Assembly: GCF_901933205.1 (NCBI RefSeq)
Contig: NC_044590.1
Span: 9,625,501-9,689,500, forward strand
Direction of reading: 5' to 3'
Length of the DNA: 64,000 bases
From: Camarhynchus parvulus
Taxonomy: Eukaryota > Chordata > Aves > Passeriformes > Thraupidae
Part shown: positions 33,492 through 46,460 of the stretch, one piece after another
How positions within the stretch are numbered: the stretch's first letter is position 1
How the letters are laid out: each line of letters starts with the position of its first letter
Notes under the pieces: generated by a model
The model's database searches: none
The model's input: only the letters and a program-made list of their open reading frames with translations
What the model was told of the DNA's origin: nothing
Translations under genes and position numbers: made by a program

Positions 33492-36400
33492 GTAAAATAT
33501 AAACTGACTCAAGGGGGATACATCTTTGTTAAGTGATGAGGGATGCAATGGATTATCTGGTGAAGAATCAGTCTCCCTGCTCTGTAAATCAGCTGGAAGT
33601 CCCAGCACATGTTGCTGTTTTCTTTGAAGGTCTTGCTGCTATAGGAGACCAAGCCAACACAGGAATTAAAATATGGGAAGTTTTCTTTACAGATTGGATT
33701 ACGACTGACTTTGCTGTCCATGTGAGGGGAAAGGTGAGTGGGGAGATCCACAGGTGTAAGGTGCCTTTTACACTGCCCTGTGCTGTGAAAAGCTTTCACA
33801 CAGGGGTTGTTGGGTGCCATGTTCTGCATCACTTTTGAGTGAAGCCCATTTTGTACCCCTGTCTTCCACCTCCTCGTGTGGGTGGGAGCTGGGATCTCCC
33901 CCCCAGCTCAGCACAGCTGATGGTCACCAGTCCCAGTGGCAGCAGCCACTCGTTGTAGGTCTGGTCTGGTGCTGATTGTTACTTTAACCATGGCATTTGT
34001 ATCAGGGGGAGCAGTAAATATGAGGGAAAAGCCAGAAAGAATTTTTTCCCTTACATTTTGTCACAGCTGCCCTTTATCTCCTGCAATGTGGGTCCTGCCA
34101 TCAAAATTCCAATCCAGATCCAAACTTGCATTTTCCCCAAATCTCAAAGTGTTTTAAGCTGGAATCCATCATTTTTTCCCCCAGCTGAAACCTAATAAAT
34201 ATGCTCTATAAAAAATGAGTTTGGCCAACATCTGGAGGCAGATAAAAATCTTCCAAGCTACTGTTCCACAGTCTTAGGGATCATTAGTACTGCAGAACAT
34301 CTATACAGAATATTTATCTTAAATATGTAATAAAATGAAAGCTACTGTGCCAAATTCAGAACAACCTATGATGAAAAGAAATGCCTCACATCAACATCAA
34401 GCTGGAGCTTTTCTAGCCAGGGAGAATCTTTTCTCTAACACAGAAACTTGTAGTTACAAAAACTTAACACTAAACACAGGGGGCAAATTTATTATTTTAA
34501 TTGTGATATTTCACTACTGGTTAATTTAATGTCTTTTTCCCCCTTTTTCTTTTAATCACCCTCCCCCTCTCCTTGGGATGGTTTATCGCTTGTAAATTAT
34601 TTGTCACATCGTTGTAATTCTATCCAGATCCTTAACTTTCTAATCATGCATCTTTTATGGGGTCTCTTTTAAAGAAGCACTATAATTACTTGCCAAGGGT
34701 CCCTGTAAATTTTATCAGGCTGTAAAATATTATACTTTAATTATTTGAAAAAAAAAATTGGAACTATTCCCTCTGAAAGGCTGCACGATCAATATTGCAA
34801 AGAGCAAGGTACCTTCTGCAGTCCTGCCTTGGTTCTGGCTGTACACCTCAGAAACCTGCAAAACTCTTCCACTTCATTCAGTGACTTGGAAAAATATTAA
34901 TGGATAAATTGGCCTTTGATTAAGGTGAAAAAGTGCTTATTTTATGATTCAGCTGTTGTAAAATACACAAAGAAGATGACAAGGTGCTCTTCCAGTCTTT
35001 TTGTAGGAGGCACAGGGACTCCAGCTTGGTGACAGAGCTGTGCAGCTCAGAGCAGAGCAGAAATGCAGAAATGAGTCTAATCTTCCTCATGGGAAATTAA
35101 ACTTTTTTACAGGAAAGGTTCTCTGTTTCTACACAGACTTTGAAACTTTCATCTTGTTGATTTCCTTAATTTCATTAGTAGTAAATTTAGAAATAGTAAT
35201 TACATTTCTACAATTATTTTCTATTATCAGTAAGCATTTGTGACTCATTTCTGTAATCCTGTATTTCACAAACTAGCAACTTCCCTGATGCAGTGCTCTA
35301 GAAGTGTGGGGAAATTAGGTACTCGACAGTGACCTAAAGTGGTTTCTGGAACAAAGTTTCCCATGCACTATTAAAATAATAAAAGGCTTGCAGTTAGTTT
35401 CAGGCTGGATGTGCACAAGGTGTGGGATTGTGTCTTGTACTCCTCACCAGCACTTCAATTGTGTGTGCACATAGCTCGTGCTCATTTCTGGTAAGTTTGC
35501 ATTTCTTTAGATCGCTGGGCTGAAATACGAGGGAGATAAATGATTTGGTCAAGGAGCAAGGTGAGCTGGAAGCAAAGTAAAATACAGATCTCACCTCAGC
35601 TCTTTGCTCCTGGGGAGCACTAGGGGGGAAGCTTAAGAGGAATGACATCCTGCTTTATCTGTTCAATTCCTCTTATCCTGCGAGAAGCTCTTGTCCCATC
35701 TGTCCAGTGGCTTTCCAGGTTTTATCCTGGAAATATCAGTATTATTACCCTCCAAACAGCACCAGATAAGACTCACCAGCCCTTAGACAACTGGAACTGT
35801 GAGATCCATGCCTGCTGAACACACAGTCCTGCTCCTTCCCAGGTTTTCTGTAAATAATGACTAAAAGTACTTTTCCTAAAGCCCTTTCTGTAAGAGCTCA
35901 GCACTGCTGGTAAATTGTCCATGTTCTGCACAGCAGCAGATTTTGCAGCAGGCTTTGGCCTGGGTGTCAGTGCTGTTGGCAAACATCCCATTTTAATGTG
36001 GAGAGTCCCCTGTGCACCATCCCAGCTGTGCAGGTGACACATTCTCTGCACAGATCTGTCACAGATGAGTCCTGAGAGGGCCAGTGCCCTGCGTCACACC
36101 ATGGCACCCAGGAGATCAAACAGCAAACATCTTTCATTCATTCACCACTCGGGCCAAGTCCAGCAATGATTTTTAATCACAGTTCATGAATGACACAGAC
36201 CTTGATATTTATTTACAGTGGTTGTCGACCATCAGAAACCATTCAATAAATATCTCTTGTAAACCACACACAAGTAAATACAAAGCTGGCTCAAGCTACT
36301 GTATGTTGTTGCTATTTTTAATACCTGGATGCTGGCAGTGGTAAGAGTGTTTAAACATGGATGTAGCTATGGATGGTTCAATTATTCATTTCAAGCCAAG

Positions 36401-37119
36401 GTTTCAACTGAAGTAACCTTTCTACCTGTAGGCAGGTTGTCCACCAGGAGGTCTGTGTTTGTTTTGTACCCATTCCATATTGATATAGGCAAATAAAGAC
36501 ACTGTAAAGCCTGAAAACATAAAATACATCAGCTAGCAATTAACAAGACATGATGCAGATATTTGAAAATCAGTATAAAACTGATTTCCACCACCTGACA
36601 TCTTGCTCTAGAAACACACCTGGGGACTTCTGTGCTGTTGTGTCAGCTCCAATAGTCAGGTTCATGCTCCAAGAAGGCTCCCCAGTCCCTTCAGCTGTTA
36701 TCTTGCTGCTGTGGAAGTTTGCACCCCTACTCATTTCTGCTGTCTCCTCAGCTGGAAACTCAAGTACCAGGTTTTTAGTCCAGGTTTTCAGTCCTTCAGA
36801 GCTGCCCCCTCAGTCAGGGAGAGTGTCACAAGCTGAACTGAAACAGGTTTAAATCTGGAGATTTAAAAAATTGTGGGGAAAGAAAGGTAAAAAAAAATAG
36901 AAGATACTATACACAGAACTATTCTGCATCGTGAAGGATGGGGAGGAAATGGTGGAAATAATTGGCTTTTTGGAGCCTGCAAGGGTGCCAGTGCCTGCAA
37001 GCAGCATCACCCCTGTTCTCCAGTTATCACCAGCCACTTCACAGCCACTTCACCACTGCTCTTTCATTCCCCACTCCAAACAACCGCTTCCCTTTGATTC
37101 CTCCCAGCCGGGGCCAGCA
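33492..37119. other. Unique non-coding DNA
   Basis: No gene recognised. 34510-34800 is TAAT-rich with a run of undisturbed-looking AT motifs (see findings). Overlapping 101- and 107-codon frames at 33509-33838 on opposite strands are typical shadows of non-coding DNA. Confidence 0.45.
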
Positions 37120-37290
37120 GTTACAGCCCAGCCCGCATTGCTGGGCTCTGGACTGCGCTGCTTTCCCCGGAGAAGCCGGGATGGCCCGGCTGGGATGCGG
37201 GCTGGGAGCTCTGGGGATGCAGCCGGGGATGCTGCAGGGCAGGCAGCCACTGGAAAGCGAACACGCTCCCAGCTCGGGGGGTACCAGGAG
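37120..37290. other. Small CpG-enriched patch
   Basis: About ten CpGs in 170 bp in a locally GC-rich stretch. A 203-codon plus-strand frame (36962-37573) and a 153-codon minus-strand frame overlap it, but neither resembles a known protein. High GC lowers stop-codon frequency, which is enough to explain both frames. Confidence 0.35.
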
Positions 37291-39510
37291 TCCTGAGGGC
37301 TGCTGGCAGCTACAAACCAGCTCCAGGGGAGGCAGGTACTTCTGGCATGTAAACTTTGCAGCCTGGCGTTTGGGGACTTGCTCCTTTCCCCTGAAGGTGT
37401 CTGTCACAACCAGCATTTTCTTTGGAGGAAACAGGGAAAAGGAATTAAGTAAAGGAGCAGAGGTGAATTCTGATTTTGGTGCAGGTTTTATGGCTCGCAC
37501 TTTTCAACAACTATTTTGTAAGTGGTTCACAAACTGTAATAGATTCTGGGAGTTTAATGATCAGTTTCTATAATACTGAGAAATGACAGTAAAATAAAGC
37601 ATGTCCTCAAATTGTATTGCTATAGGCACACAAAATGGACTCTCACAAGATATAGATTAGTAAAAAAGCTATAACTGCTTTCCTTGTCCCCTTTTTTCCC
37701 CATGCAGGACTATAAAAGCATCTTAACTTACATTCTGAAAAGAACAGTACCCCACAGTGTCCCCTTTATTAAATCTCCTCTACAGAATAAAGATTTTTTT
37801 TCCATATAATAATATTAAAAAAAAACCAAAACCCAACCAAAAAAAGGCAATTTATAGGACTGAACACCCAAAAAAACTTCTTAACAGTGATGAATAATGT
37901 GTTTTGAAGCTCCCAGGTCCAGGGTCACAGTCCCCCATGTGCCACCTCAGCCTGATGCACAGCATTCAGAAACACCAAGTGCACAGCCTGAGCATGTGGA
38001 ATTATTACATGTAATCACAAAATGCTAATTGGTTACTAAGGCAAGCTGTATCAGATGAAATGGAAAACAAACCAGAAGCTGTTTCTCCAAGGCTTTTAAA
38101 GATAAAAGTGTGGCTAAGCTTGGGTAGTTAGAACCAATAACACTCAGATATGCTCTTTGATCCCATATTCCTGCATGTCCATTATGAAACCATCAATATT
38201 GTGTGAAGGTTGGAGGGAAGGTATAGGCTCTCTGAGGACTGGCCAAGTGCTACATTTGCATCTCTCTCAGCTCCTCTTTCCCATATTTATCTTCTTCAGT
38301 GGTTCCAATACCACAAGCAGGGGCAGCTCACATCAAACTCCAGGCAGGGAGGGGAAATGAAATGAGAGATGTTTGGTAGGGAGGACACTGCCATGGGTCT
38401 AGGCCAGACTTCCCAGCTGGGGCTTTTCTGGAACACTACCCCTCTAAGTACTGTATTTGCCTCAGGCAACTTCCCTCCACATAATGGTGGAGAGAAACAC
38501 TAAATCAACAGATACACACATCGACTGAGAATTCAGTGAATGCAAAAAAATAATTCCATCTCTAGGTCTTGAACTGTACAGAAGTATTTAGGAGGAAAAG
38601 ACACTGATACAACATCACTGAAGTCTCCCACCATCTGTTCCCAGCACCCTGGAATAGGGGGGGAACTTTCTTCATTTATCTGGGGAGGTGAATATTGTAC
38701 ATGTGTGTAGATTGTTCCCATAGATATCTCAGTTTCAAAAATTTAAGAAAATATCAGTAATGCCTGGCAAATGACTCACATGAAAAGGTTGCCACAAGAT
38801 TGTCTGCCAGGCTAGGAGGCTGGAGGAGGTAATAGCCCACAGGAGATGTGCAATTAGCCCATAATGAAAAGTTTTAAATACAGCAAAACATCTGAAAATT
38901 TGTTGGAAACATGAGACTGTGGACAAACTGTCTGTGGATGGAGTTCAGAATTCTTTTTACCAGATCCAAAATCAGTGAGGTGAGGCAATATGTTTACATG
39001 ATGTCATTGAGTCCTTCTGCCTCTCTGAAAACAGCAGAGTTTGTACCATGGAGAGGCTGCAGCATCTCTCAGCTTCCCTGGTGCCAACACTGCCTTTTTT
39101 ACAAGGAAACCCCTATCTGAAGACAATCATGTGTAGAGCAAAGTGGCTCAGATGGTGAAAGTCCCATGAAGAGATTCAGTGACCTGTTCCCTACTCTCAG
39201 GGCAAGCCTGGCCTCAGGAATGAGACTCCAAATCTCAGGTGCCTCGTACACCCGGCAGCAGGTGCTGGTTGTTCTGGGGTCCCACAAACTCTGAGAGGAC
39301 TCTGCTCTCAGGCAGATCTGAGCTTTCAGAGCCAGTGGAAGGCCTGGTTCCCCAAGGAGCAGCCCCTGGCTGGTGCAAACAGAGCAGAGCTGAGTGTGCT
39401 GTTGCCATAGCAGGGGAGGGGATCTATGGAAACCCCTGAAAGGACATCACTCCAGGCAGTCTCCAAACAGCAGGACCACAGACAGTACCAGGGCACTTAC
39501 AAGGCACGCT
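37291..39510. other. Unique non-coding DNA
   Basis: No gene or repeat recognised. Short A/T runs only. Confidence 0.45.
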
Positions 39511-39620
39511 GTGAAGCCAGGATAATTTCAATCCATTTAGCAAAGTGCTTCCAGTCCTCGTTTCAGAGCAGGTTAAAGGAAAATAGAGTAAGTATTGAAC
39601 AAACAAAGTTGATCTGTACC
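39511..39620 (-). repeat. Diverged dispersed repeat, copy 1
   Basis: Read on the minus strand, this segment aligns to 49926-50030 on the plus strand. An exact TACAGATCAAC and an exact GTTCAATA lie at matching spacing, followed by similar GGACTGG.A.CACTTTG and ATTGAAA blocks. Overall identity is roughly 70% with small gaps. Opposite orientation 10 kb apart suggests an old interspersed element rather than a tandem duplication. I do not recognise the family. Confidence 0.55.
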
Positions 39621-39699
39621 TACCACACTTCACTCAAGAAAAACGAAAACTGCCTGACTGTTGCCTGCTCTTGGTTTTTTATTTTCCTCTATGGCAAAA

Positions 39700-39931
39700 T
39701 CCTTTCCCTTCCCTTCCCTTCCTCCTTTTCCTTCCTTCTTTCTTTTCCTTCTTTTTCTTCCTTTCCTTTTCCCTTCCCTTCCCTTTCCTTTCCTTTTTCC
39801 TTTCCTTTCCTTTCCTTTCCTTTCCTTTCCTTTCCTTTCCTTTCCTTTCCTTTCCTTTCCTTTCCTTTCCTTTCCTTTCCTTTCCTTTCCTTTCCTTTCC
39901 TTTCCTTTCCTTTCCTTTCCTTTCCTTTCTT
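39700..39931 (+). repeat. Long pyrimidine tract with TTTCC pentanucleotide array
   Basis: Every base from 39700 to 39931 is C or T (232 nt). The first part is irregular; 39796-39925 is a perfect run of 26 TTTCC units. The minus strand is the matching all-purine GGAAA array. The three overlapping plus-strand frames and one minus-strand frame here are translated repeat (Ser-Phe-Pro-Leu and Lys-Gly-Arg-Glu patterns) and not genes. Such homopurine-homopyrimidine DNA can form triplex structures and is prone to length change. Confidence 0.97.
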
Positions 39932-42900
39932 GTTTTAATTTTTGTTTGTTTGAAAGACTGCTGCTGTGTGATGGTGAGCTGCTCTTACACAGACTCATTA
40001 ACCCAAAAGGCACAGGTGAAAATCATGGAGTAGTCAATACCTTATGGCAATGGCAGACACTTTGGTAACATGATATATATCTGTGAGTAATCACACCCTT
40101 TTCTCCTCACTTAGGGTGGAAAAGTGCCCTTGAAAATTGCTTACTCTCCCACTAAAACATACAGGATTTGTACTCTAAGGGACAACACAGAAGTCCAATG
40201 AATCACTGAAATCAGGAAAAAACCAAGTAGGGTTCTTTGAATTTGACCTTTCCCAAACAGAGAGCGAAGACTGAGTTCTTAAATTTTTTCTTGGTGTTGC
40301 ATTATGCTGTGTCCTTGGAAATATCAACAAGTCCAGCTAAATTTGTTCTTGAGATTTGCAAACAGGATGAATTTTACTTTTGAGCCTAATAGATTTATCA
40401 GTCTGTTTTTGTCTTCAGCCACTAACATTATCATAATAGTCAAAAAGCATTATGACACATCTGACCAGAAATGTTCTGCTGAATACATCATGAAGGGACC
40501 CCAATTGCTTGCAAAGATGGCAAATCCTTTGTTTTCTCAAGAAAGAGCTCATTGCTTGTTTTCCAGGCATTTTGGGACAAGATCATCTTTCATGTTCTCT
40601 TTCTTGGGGAAATCCTCACTGGATATAAATAACTCAAAAGCACTCTAATGACTTCCAGTAGTCTTGTGAAGGTATTGCTGTGGTGTAGAAACCTAACTGG
40701 TTATGCAAGTTCTGTAGGGATAATTTCAAACTGCCTGCTAGAGGCACTTCTCATCCACTGCTCCCTCCGAGGGTGTTTGAGATTGTCAAATAATTGTGTC
40801 TCAAGGCCAAGAGGGATCATTTGGATCACTGATTATGGATTCTTACATTTTAATCTTCTTAATCCCAGGGTTCAGGTAGGCTAAGCTGTTGAGAGCAGTG
40901 GACAAGCTGTCCTCTGTGGCTGAGGATGTGTGCACAAACATTTGCCTGGCATCAGGTAACCTCAGTTTGATCAGCTCAGAGTCTCCAGTACATTTGCAGA
41001 GCAAGTCTTGAACTTCTAATCAACAGCAAAGGTGCTTTAAAAATATCCTGCCCTCGTGTTTGCCCCAATGTATAACACAGCTCTGTACAGTTCACAGCTT
41101 TTTGGTTTTTGGGTGGTTGTTTTTGCTCTGTCCCGGAACCAAATATGAATGGAGGCAGCAGAAGACCTGACTAGTTCCACAGTGGAGGTGCAAGAGCTGT
41201 AACCTCCTCCTGAGGGAGCCCAGAGGAATTCAGGCAGGATTACTGAAGGGTGACTGGGTTTTAGGTGAGCATTAGGTCACCCAGGTCTAATAGGGTGAGC
41301 AAGCTCAGAGCAAAAGGTCTGAAGATGAAGGATGCTTCTGCTTCAGCTTGAACAGGGGTAAAGATTAAAGCCTCTGGGAACTGCAGTCCAGGTTGGACAG
41401 ACACAAACTATGTTCTCAAAAATCTGAGGAATAATTGTCTGCCCTAGAGGCTGGAGGGAGGAAAGAGCCCAGACTCCATACAATGGGTCCTTGGTCTTAG
41501 GTCACTGCAGCTGAGATGGTCACTGGTGGAAGGTTGTACAATCCCATACAACTGGAGGAATGCCTGTGCTGTCTGTAACACTGTAATTCTGGACAATCGT
41601 TGTCTCCAGGCAAACTTTACTGGAAAATAACAGTTATCAGAAAATGGAATGCAAGCTGCAGTAAGGCCACCTATACAGAGTTTCTTTTTCTATCAACTTG
41701 AATGTTCTGCAGCTCTTTGGATCAATAAAGAGAAAAATGTAAAACACATGCTTTTTGCAAATGTTGCTGAATCAAAAAAACCCTTCATTTATTTCAGGCT
41801 TGTGTGTGAAACACATTAGAAGACATCAGACACAATCTCCAAATTTTGTGAATGTATTCAGTATTTCAAGTGATCTACAGGGACACCAAAGGCAGCTTTC
41901 AAGAACATGCAGGTCCTTAAGCAGCACTGAGCTAAGAAATGATCTTTCTTCTTTTTTTTTTGTGGGGATGAATTTGTCAAGCTGGCCAAAAATGAAGATG
42001 CAATCCCAGATTGGAGGGAAAGCTCTCTCTCTCTTCCCTCCCCATTTCTCCAGAGCAAAGATTTGAAAATTGCACTTGGAAGGCATTCAATCAAGCAGAC
42101 AGTCAGCTGTGCTCACATACATTTGGATCAGGTTTTTAGAGGCATGCCAGAATGTACCTTATGCAAAATTAGTAAAAACAATAACACCAGAGCAGAGGAA
42201 TAACACAGCAAACCATACAGACGTGTCAGGCACAACCAGCCATTAGGTGAAAGGCCAACATCATTTAGCAACTCACAAGTTCATAAATGGTAGATTTACA
42301 GAAATTTAATCCCCTTCTACTCATCGGGGGATTTCACTAGAGACCAGAAATAGCTAATTGGGAATAGAAGCAATGTATTTAAAAACAATGAAACACACTT
42401 CAGAAAATGTCTTTGAATCCTTCAAAAAGTAAAAGCACTAATTAAAAAAACATGTTTTTCTAAGAAGCAGCCAGAGGTTTACAGGGTGGGAATTGGCTAA
42501 GTTCTGAGAGTCTGTGCTGTGTGTCTGGCCACTGGTTGGCAAATGCAGACCTTTACACTATAAAAACTGTTTCAGTAACACTTTGAAATACTTGCCCAAT
42601 CATGTTGAGTTCACTTGGGATTCATTATAATATCATTAGATGGGATTATATCATTTGGTTTAATGTCAATTGCATTTCCATATTGTGTCCAGTGGTTTTA
42701 TGATGTGGACAAATATTCCACCAAGGACTAGGCTGAGGCCATCACATTTAAATTCTTTTCCTGAGTCACAGTTGGCAGAAATCCTCATCAAGACATCCAG
42801 GCTGCAAAACCCTCCTTGGAAGCAAAGGGGAGATCAAACACAGTTTTTATGCTGCTCTGACAGCTGCTCCAGTGGTGCTTTTGTCATAGAGTTTGCTGTA

Positions 42901-45900
42901 CCCACCTTGGAACTTGGGTCAAATACAAAATGCCTTGTCTGAGTCTCCTTTCATCCTGACTGGAAAGAGCACAAGGAGCTGTGGCTTGGAGATGTTCTGA
43001 TTGATAGTGGCCAGTCTGAGTGGGAGCAGGAGCTCAGACACCTCAGCCTGCTCAGCTGGGACCACACAACCCTGACAGACACCTAAACTGCCTGGAAGGC
43101 TGAGCCCTCAGAATCAAATGTCTGATCACATCTGCTTTCACATCCAAAACATTCAATGCTCCAGCAGTAATAAAGCTCTAGAGAAATGAAATCTTCGTAA
43201 GTAGCAGCAAGAAGGGTGTCAGACTTGCTGTAGCACAAGGTTGAATTCCTTTCCCAGTATGGCCCTCATCACTGTTTTGGGACAATGGGTAAATAATCCC
43301 TATTCTTGTACAGGGAACAAGCAAAACTCATATAGGTATCATTGCATAATGCATTTTCAACAGGAATTTTGTTGCTGCCACCTCTAATAACAATTAAATT
43401 TATGTGCTAATGGCCTAGGTACACAGGAATGCAGGTTTTTCTCTGGAGAAAAAAGCATTGTTTTCTAACAGACTTAGAGTCCTGCTAGAGAAGAACATAG
43501 ATTCTGTTAGCTAAAGCTGTCTGGAAGTATTTTGAAGAAAGCACATGGCAAAGCACAGAAAAATCTAAGGAAATAAAAAACCCAGACACATGATAAAAGT
43601 ATCAAAGCTTCATGTTAACAATGATAACCATAATAATAGAAATAATGTGTAATGGTACTCTACAGACAAAGAAAAAGCTCAAAAATACATGTGGTGAAAG
43701 ATCTGTTTTGCTTGTCCTACGTCATGCTGGTCAAACTTTTGTTCCTGATTATAAAATAATATAAATCATTTGAAAGCCAGGTGTTAAAAATACCCCTAGA
43801 TCTTACCCAAAGTTGTTTTGCTTGTAAAAATGACCAAGATCCTCTGATTTAAATTCATGTGTGTGTGGGGGGGAACTTTTTGGTCCTCATATCTCATAGC
43901 CCTCACCTGGGCACAGCTTGAGCAGGGAGCATGAGATCCCTGGTCTCTCCCACTCCAGGAGGACAGAGGAAGGAAGAAATTCCCCACAATGTAAACGTTC
44001 CTCTGTGCAAAAGCAGGATGGAGCAAGAGTGTGGTGGAGCCTTTCTGCAAACCTTGGAGAGATGTGATGTTTTCAAGGCCCCTTCCCGCCTATTAAATTT
44101 GACTGGCTCGAAGGCAGAGAGAATAAAGTGAGATTGCTGATGCCAAGCACTCAATCTCTTGCCACATCCATCGAAGGTTTGTTTCCAGAAAAACAGAATC
44201 TTGTTTTTCACAAGGCACAGACCAGAACAGAGGAAGGTGTTCAGGACAGTTACAGGTCTGTTGGATGTGCGATGAACTTCACAGAGAGTCCTCTGCTGGT
44301 GTTGTGGACAGCCCCAGGAAGCTGTGGAGAGGTTTCTCTCAGCAGGAACCTGGCCTATGATGCTGTTTCTAATGGAGAGTCTCAGTGAGTCTGTAGGGAG
44401 GCTTAAGCCTCTTTCTAGGCATCAACCAACATTTGGCCTGGGGAGAGAAAATGAGTCACATCTGCACAGCTCCTTGGCAAAAAAAAAGCCCTATAAAATT
44501 CTTCTTTCTTGTACTCAGAGGAGTTTCTGAGGAAGATATATTTTCATGGGAATTTACAATTTTTTGCCCTCAAGAGAAACTTCACCATTTCCCTTAATCA
44601 ACAGCAGTGTCATTTTTACCACTAAACATCTCACTTCTTCCCATCTGTCCAAAACCTCTCCAGTGAGACATGGGCTTGGAAGAACTTGCAAGCCTTGGAG
44701 GGCCAGATCCAGAGCGCTGACTCAGTTCCTTTTATGGCTCTAGGCAGTGGGCTTACCTATAAATACACATCCCTGTGTGGATGTAACCCCAGCAGGTTCA
44801 GTTCCTGGCAGATGCGGAGCAGAAGCCAAGAGACAGAGCAGATCAAACCACACTCCTGGAATGGTTAAAGGGGGCTGAAGCTCAGTCTGCAGCAGTGCCT
44901 GAGCAGAGTGAGGACAGGTCTGGTTTTGGCAGGCACAGAGCCATGGGCTGTGCTGTGACCCAGCTCCTGGAAATGATGGATTTGCTGGGGACAGGGCTCA
45001 GCTGAGCGTGTGGGCAGCGTGGAGGAGCGTCTGTGCAGGTTTCCCTGCTGCACCAGGTTAGCACAGGGCTGCATGGACCTGATCTGTTCTATTTTGCGCT
45101 CTGGCCCACCCAAAGTCAAATTTCCAAATCTCCAGCACACATGCCCATGTAACCTTGTATAACCTCCTGTATAACCACATGGGGAAGCAGCTCTTGGGTC
45201 TATTTAAGACGTGTTTTGCCTGTAGGTCTGGTGATCATGGGAAGATACAAATTGCTCTGAAGAAGAGCTAGTTGACATTTACCATTAGGTATATTTTTCT
45301 ATCATTAAAATGGAAGGAAACCTCAAGGAAAAATGTCAGGTTTTTAATTACCTCCAAAGAAATAAACCCCAATGTAATTGAAAGCATTCAGTTTGCAGCA
45401 GCCAAACCATTTCTCTAACAGCCAAAAAGTGGAAGTCTCCAGTCTGTCATGCAGATATTTCCTGCAAGTTTTAGCTGGATATCTTCTTTGGTTGCTGAAA
45501 ACGGAGGGGGAAAAATAAATGTCTTTTTCTTCTTGCAATAAAAATATTTTTAGTCTGTGCAAACACAACAATTTTGCAGTGAGGGAATATTTTCCTGCCC
45601 ATAACGTGTCCATTGTTACAGCAGTAAAATACAGAGTTTTTTCCCCCCTATGCAGTGTTTTGGTTATGCCCTTGTCCCTTCCCATTGGGACTTGCAATTT
45701 ATAATTCTGAACTCGCACAGGATGGATCTGGGGACTACGGAGACCTTTTATTCCAAAGTAGGCTGCCAGCAAGCTTGCCAGCAAGAGGGTTATCAGTGGA
45801 AATGAGAATTGCAGAGCCATAAATTCCAGCAGGTTGTGAGAGAGGTGTGTCATCTTTTTTGTTTGTTTATTTGTTTATGTGTTTTTTCCCCCTGAGGATA

Positions 45901-46380
45901 AAACCCAGTAATAATTAATGCTGTTGTTTAACATGTTCCTTCTGAAGAACAAACCTTCTTCCACTGCCTTCCCTTTCTTGTGCTGTTTCTGAGAAGTGCT
46001 GGATGAAAACAAAATTGCATTTTCCAAAACCACACTCGGTGGTGGCAGCGCACGTTTGTGCTTGGTTTAAAAATATCTCAACATTTCTAGACACGTTCAG
46101 CTGCTGCCTTTTTCAGAAAAGATCTCCAGCTGAGTGCTGGCCCATTTAAAGGATGTCAATGCACACTGGTGGACATGGGAAAGAGCCAAGCTGAAAAGGA
46201 GACAGGTTCTCATGGACATAGAGGAATCTGCACGCTGGTGCTGCCAGGATGGCATTTAAGACAAAGGAATGGGAGAGCACAAAGCAGTTGGCATATTTAA
46301 TGTGTGTTTTAGTTTCTGTTGCAACAGTTTCTCCAGAAGACAGAACTTCCACAATACAGAGTTAAGGGCCAAGAAATGTC
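39932..46380. other. Unique non-coding DNA
   Basis: About 6.4 kb with no gene recognised. The most protein-like frame is 45344-45853 on the minus strand (169 codons), which has a hydrophobic N-terminal run preceded by an ATG. It has no good donor sites and no family match, so it is discussed under findings and not annotated. A TTTG/TTTA-rich run lies near 45858-45885. Confidence 0.45.
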
Positions 46381-46460
46381 AGTTTAATTTGGTCTCTGAT
46401 ACTCAATCAGTGCATGGCCTCAGGCAAGTGACTTATCTTTCCTCTATCTAAACGTCTACA
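46381..46460 (+). mobile_element. Possible ancient MIR-like SINE relic
   Basis: The segment includes GGCCTCAGGCAAGTGACTTA followed by a pyrimidine-rich stretch, close to the core of MIR-type SINEs (a GACCT.GGGCAAGTCACTTA motif, from memory). MIR relics occur sparsely in bird genomes. Only about 40 bp aligns convincingly, so this is tentative. Confidence 0.35.

Noticed and set aside
36962..37573. 203-codon plus-strand frame
   Set aside because: No recognisable protein; the GC-rich CpG cluster explains the scarcity of stops; the opposite strand is also open for 153 codons.
39426..40068. Several 120-170 codon frames on both strands
   Set aside because: They are translations of the pyrimidine tract; a pentanucleotide repeat is open in all frames that lack a stop within the unit.
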